A stretch of DNA of 40,402 bases, from positions 1 through 40,402 of the forward strand of contig SVCK01000056.1 in NCBI GenBank assembly GCA_015058375.1, read 5' to 3'. A program made the translations under genes and the position numbers. Origin of the DNA: Clostridium sp. (GTDB lineage Bacteria > Bacillota > Clostridia > Clostridiales > Clostridiaceae). Shown here piece by piece: positions 37,407-40,402 of the stretch; the first letter of the stretch is position 1, and every line of letters starts with the position of its first letter. The notes beneath the pieces were generated by a model. It was not told the origin of the DNA. It did not search any database and saw nothing but the letters and a program-made list of their open reading frames with translations.

Positions 37407-38210
37407 ATGGCTAAGTTAATATTGAAGAAATATATGAATTTATTCAAGAAATTGTTAGAGTGTTCCTTAATGAGTGATATGGAGTATAAAGTTAACTTTA
37501 TATTGAGAGCAACAGTAGAATTTTCTTATCTAATTATAGGATTAGTATTTTTTGAGGTAATATTTATGAATATTGATAGTATTGGCGGTTGGGGAAAATA
37601 TGAAGTATTTATGCTTGCAATTATTACAAATTTATTTGATTCAGTAATAACAATGTTTTTTCAAGGTGGTTTAAGTACTATTCCGCAATATATAAATGAT
37701 GGTAGTTTAGACCTTATACTATTAAAACCTGTTAATAAGAGATTTTATCTTACATTTAGCAGAATTATAATGCCACAGGTTATAAATTTAGTATTGAACT
37801 TAATGATAATGATCTATGTTTTAGCTAAAATGGATGTGACACTTACTATAGGAAAAGTAATTATGTTTGTTTTATTATGCTTAATTGGGGTAGCTATTAT
37901 GTACAATATATTATTTTTGATTATGATTGTATCTTTTTGGACTATAAAAGTTGATATTGGAGTAAATCTATTTTACCAACTATTTAATATAGGTAATAAA
38001 CCAATGACAATATTTTCAGGATTATTGCAAAAAGTATTCTTGTACATAGTACCTATATTTATTGCTTTTAGTTATCCAATTGCTTATTTACAAGGAGCTA
38101 TAAATGCAGTAAATGTGTTAATTGCAGTTGGTATTACAATAATCTTATTTATATTTACTAATATAGTTTTTAAAAGAGGTTTAAAAAAGTACAGTAGTGC
38201 ATGCAGCTAG
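37407..38210 (+). CDS. ABC-2-type transporter permease (DUF990/ABC2_membrane_6-like)
   Basis: Six predicted TMs; 'GSLDLILLKPVNKRFYL' and C-terminal 'FKRGLKKYSSA' signature; pairs with the downstream ATPase and second permease. Confidence 0.88.
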   Translation: MAKLILKKYMNLFKKLLECSLMSDMEYKVNFILRATVEFSYLIIGLVFFEVIFMNIDSIGGWGKYEVFMLAIITNLFDSVITMFFQGGLSTIPQYINDGSLDLILLKPVNKRFYLTFSRIIMPQVINLVLNLMIMIYVLAKMDVTLTIGKVIMFVLLCLIGVAIMYNILFLIMIVSFWTIKVDIGVNLFYQLFNIGNKPMTIFSGLLQKVFLYIVPIFIAFSYPIAYLQGAINAVNVLIAVGITIILFIFTNIVFKRGLKKYSSACS

Positions 38211-38236
38211 GAGAAAGTATTAAGAGGGGGATTTAA

Positions 38237-39244
38237 ATGGAAGTAATAAAAGTAGAACAGCTTTCAAAAACTTATGAATATTATAATAAAGAAGCAGGAT
38301 TGAAGGGGTCTATAAAAAATTTATTTAAAAAAGAAATATTAAAAAAAGAAGCCGTTAAAAATATAAATATGTCTATTAAAAAGGGATCTATTGTAGGTTT
38401 TATAGGAATGAATGGAGCAGGAAAAACATCAACATTAAAGATGCTTTCGGGGATATTGAAGCCGACTTCTGGGAAAATAGATGTTCTTGGATATGACCCT
38501 TTTGAAAAGAAGCCTGAGTTTTTAAAAAAGATTACAATGGTTATGGGGAACAAAAGCCAACTGTGGTGGGATATACCGGCGGTTGAAAGCTTTGAGTTAA
38601 ATAGACAAATATTTGAGGTTAATAAAAGTGATTATAATAAAATAGTTGGTAATTTAATTGATCAGTTAGATGTAAGAAGACTTACTAATGTGCAAGTAAG
38701 AAAGCTTTCTTTAGGAGAAAGAATGAAGATGGAACTTATAGCTTCATTAGTTCATTCGCCAGAAATAATGTATTTAGATGAACCTACTATAGGTTTAGAT
38801 ATTATAGCTCAACAAAGTATTAGAAAATTTTTAAAGGATTATAATAGAGAACATAATAACACCATAATTCTAACAAGCCATAATTTTGATGATATTGTTC
38901 AGCTATGTGATTACTTAATATTGGTAGATAAAGGTGAAGTAATTTATAATGATAGTTATGAAAATTTCTTGGACAAGTATTCAAACAAAAAGATTATTAA
39001 ATTAAAATATGGAGAAAATCTAGGAAGCATTATCGGAAATATTGAAAAGAATGGTAATCTTCAGATTTTAGAACAGGATAATAATATTATTAAGCTTCAG
39101 GTAGATGAAGATAAGCTAATAGATGTTACACGTCAGTTACTTATAGATGATGTAGATAAAATAAGAGATATAAGTATTGAAAATCTAGATATTAAAGACA
39201 TAATTAAGGATATCTATAACGGCTCAGATGTTAGGAGGGAGTAA
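38237..39244 (+). CDS. ABC transporter ATP-binding protein
   Basis: Walker A 'GMNGAGKTSTLKML', signature 'LSLGERMKMELIASLVHSPEIMYLDEPTIGLD', 'SHNFDDI'. Confidence 0.94.
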   Translation: MEVIKVEQLSKTYEYYNKEAGLKGSIKNLFKKEILKKEAVKNINMSIKKGSIVGFIGMNGAGKTSTLKMLSGILKPTSGKIDVLGYDPFEKKPEFLKKITMVMGNKSQLWWDIPAVESFELNRQIFEVNKSDYNKIVGNLIDQLDVRRLTNVQVRKLSLGERMKMELIASLVHSPEIMYLDEPTIGLDIIAQQSIRKFLKDYNREHNNTIILTSHNFDDIVQLCDYLILVDKGEVIYNDSYENFLDKYSNKKIIKLKYGENLGSIIGNIEKNGNLQILEQDNNIIKLQVDEDKLIDVTRQLLIDDVDKIRDISIENLDIKDIIKDIYNGSDVRRE

Positions 39245-39246
39245 TT

Positions 39247-40047
39247 ATGTTTTTGGGTAAGTATGGGAAAGTAGCTAACATATCATTACAGAATAATATA
39301 GAGTATAGATGGAATTTCTTTATTAACTTAATATTTTATTTTATTCCCTTCTTAGCAAATATTATGCTATGGATTTGTATATATGGGCATAATGGAGAAG
39401 CATTTGGCTTTACTTTAAAAGAAATGCTTACATATTATTTTGTTATATTGATTGTGGAAAACTTGATAACTAATACTACAACTTACGAGATTGCGAAGGA
39501 TATACGTTTAGGTGATATTAGCAAGTATTTAATTAAACCAATTAATTATATGGGTTATAATTTTATGAAAGCTGTACCTAAGAACTTATTGTTTATTGTA
39601 TTTGGAGGAATACCTTTAATTATATTAGGATTCTTTTTAAGGGGATATTTAACAATAAAAATATCAGTATTAAATATTTCGTGTTTTGTTTTAGCATTAG
39701 TCATAGGATATTTAATAAACTTTTTATTAAATTATTTATTAAGCATATTAGCCTTTTTCTTCTCTGAAGTAAACAGTATGTTTGTAGCAATTGATGTTTT
39801 GAAGGGAATAATAACAGGAAAGCTCTTTCCAATCAGTATTGTTCCTAAAATGTTATACAATTTTTTGATGATTACGCCATTTCAATTTACGGCTTACCTA
39901 CCGACAGTAATTTTACTTGATAAATTATCAGTAAATGAGGTTTATAAAAATTTAATAATAGGTACGTTATGGGTTATTTTATTATTTGTTTTAAGTAAAG
40001 TTATGTGGAAGAAAGGATTACGTAAATATTCAGCATTTGGTGGCTAA
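39247..40047 (+). CDS. ABC-2-type transporter permease (DUF990/ABC2_membrane_6-like)
   Basis: 'LGDISKYLIKPINYMGYNFMKAVPKN', C-terminal 'MWKKGLRKYSAFGG' paralogous to 37407..38210. Confidence 0.88.
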   Translation: MFLGKYGKVANISLQNNIEYRWNFFINLIFYFIPFLANIMLWICIYGHNGEAFGFTLKEMLTYYFVILIVENLITNTTTYEIAKDIRLGDISKYLIKPINYMGYNFMKAVPKNLLFIVFGGIPLIILGFFLRGYLTIKISVLNISCFVLALVIGYLINFLLNYLLSILAFFFSEVNSMFVAIDVLKGIITGKLFPISIVPKMLYNFLMITPFQFTAYLPTVILLDKLSVNEVYKNLIIGTLWVILLFVLSKVMWKKGLRKYSAFGG

Positions 40048-40115
40048 TTAAGGTTTGGTAGAAATTATGAAATGAAGGGTGAGATTTGTAATATCACAAA
40101 AATGAAGAACTATAT

Positions 40116-40142
40116 GCCGGTTATTTTTAACTGGCTTTTTTA
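40116..40142 (+). terminator. Intrinsic terminator downstream of the ABC-2 cluster
   Basis: GCCGGTTA ttt TTAACTGGC TTTTTT. Confidence 0.85.
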
Positions 40143-40397
40143 ACTTATTATAATATAAGAATTATGAGGATAAAGAGATGTGATTTGTAGAATAATAAAA
40201 ATAGGGTGATACATAATACATGCTACCAAATTGTAACGAAAATTGCAATTCAAATTTAAATAAAGATTTTAGCAAGAAAGTTAGAGTATTTTAGAAAAAT
40301 AAAAATCTTTTGTTTAGAAATATATAAAGTTAAATTTACATATGAAAGTCTGTGTGAAATAATAAGTAAGTATTGTTTGAAGAGAAAGAGGTATATT

Positions 40398-40402
40398 ATG
40401 AA
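40398..40402 (+). CDS. Possible start of a further CDS truncated by the window end
   Basis: agaaagaggt SD-like sequence 7-8 nt upstream of ATGAA at the very end; no coding content visible. Confidence 0.3.

Noticed and set aside
35506-38553. Minus-strand ORFs 35506..35757, 36205..36669 and 38281..38553
   Set aside because: Antisense to NCS2 permease, xpt junction and ABC ATPase frames.
1-40402. CRISPR arrays, tRNA, rRNA genes, phage or restriction-modification systems
   Set aside because: No regularly spaced direct repeats, no tRNA-like cloverleaf or rRNA core sequences, and no recognisable phage or defence proteins were seen by eye.

Overview
The window is a low-GC, firmicute-type chromosomal region, most consistent with Clostridium sensu stricto, and it is mostly housekeeping or lightly accessory. 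In order it carries: an ISL3-type transposase 3' remnant; a chemotaxis receptor with a minimal extracytoplasmic loop; a DeoR regulator; a translationally coupled heterodimeric-type ABC exporter pair (minus strand); two small secreted or membrane-anchored proteins; citrate synthase; a tandem pair of small uncharacterised paralogs (minus strand); a GH13 alpha-amylase-family enzyme; a PHP/histidinol-phosphatase-like protein; a cysteine-synthase-like PLP enzyme divergent from a GntR/UTRA regulator; a GNAT acetyltransferase; a 1372-aa surface PHP metallohydrolase; a YibE/F-like membrane protein; adhE; TPP riboswitch-thiC; an approximately 1840-aa lactocepin-like S8 protease; a DUF1002/YpuA-like secreted protein; T-box-Lrp/AsnC-aminotransferase; guanine riboswitch-xanthine permease-xpt; and a three-gene ABC-2 transporter. 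Three cis-regulatory RNAs (TPP, T-box, purine) can be recognised directly, along with many intrinsic terminators. I found no convincing entirely new multi-gene system. The best leads are the tandem paralog pair, the multidomain surface PHP protein with a hairpin between its promoter and RBS, shared non-LPXTG 'KTGD' sorting signals, the extra structured leader downstream of the guanine riboswitch terminator, the hairpin abutting the adhE Shine-Dalgarno, and the ambiguous T-box specifier. Everything was read by eye; no searches or folding were run.
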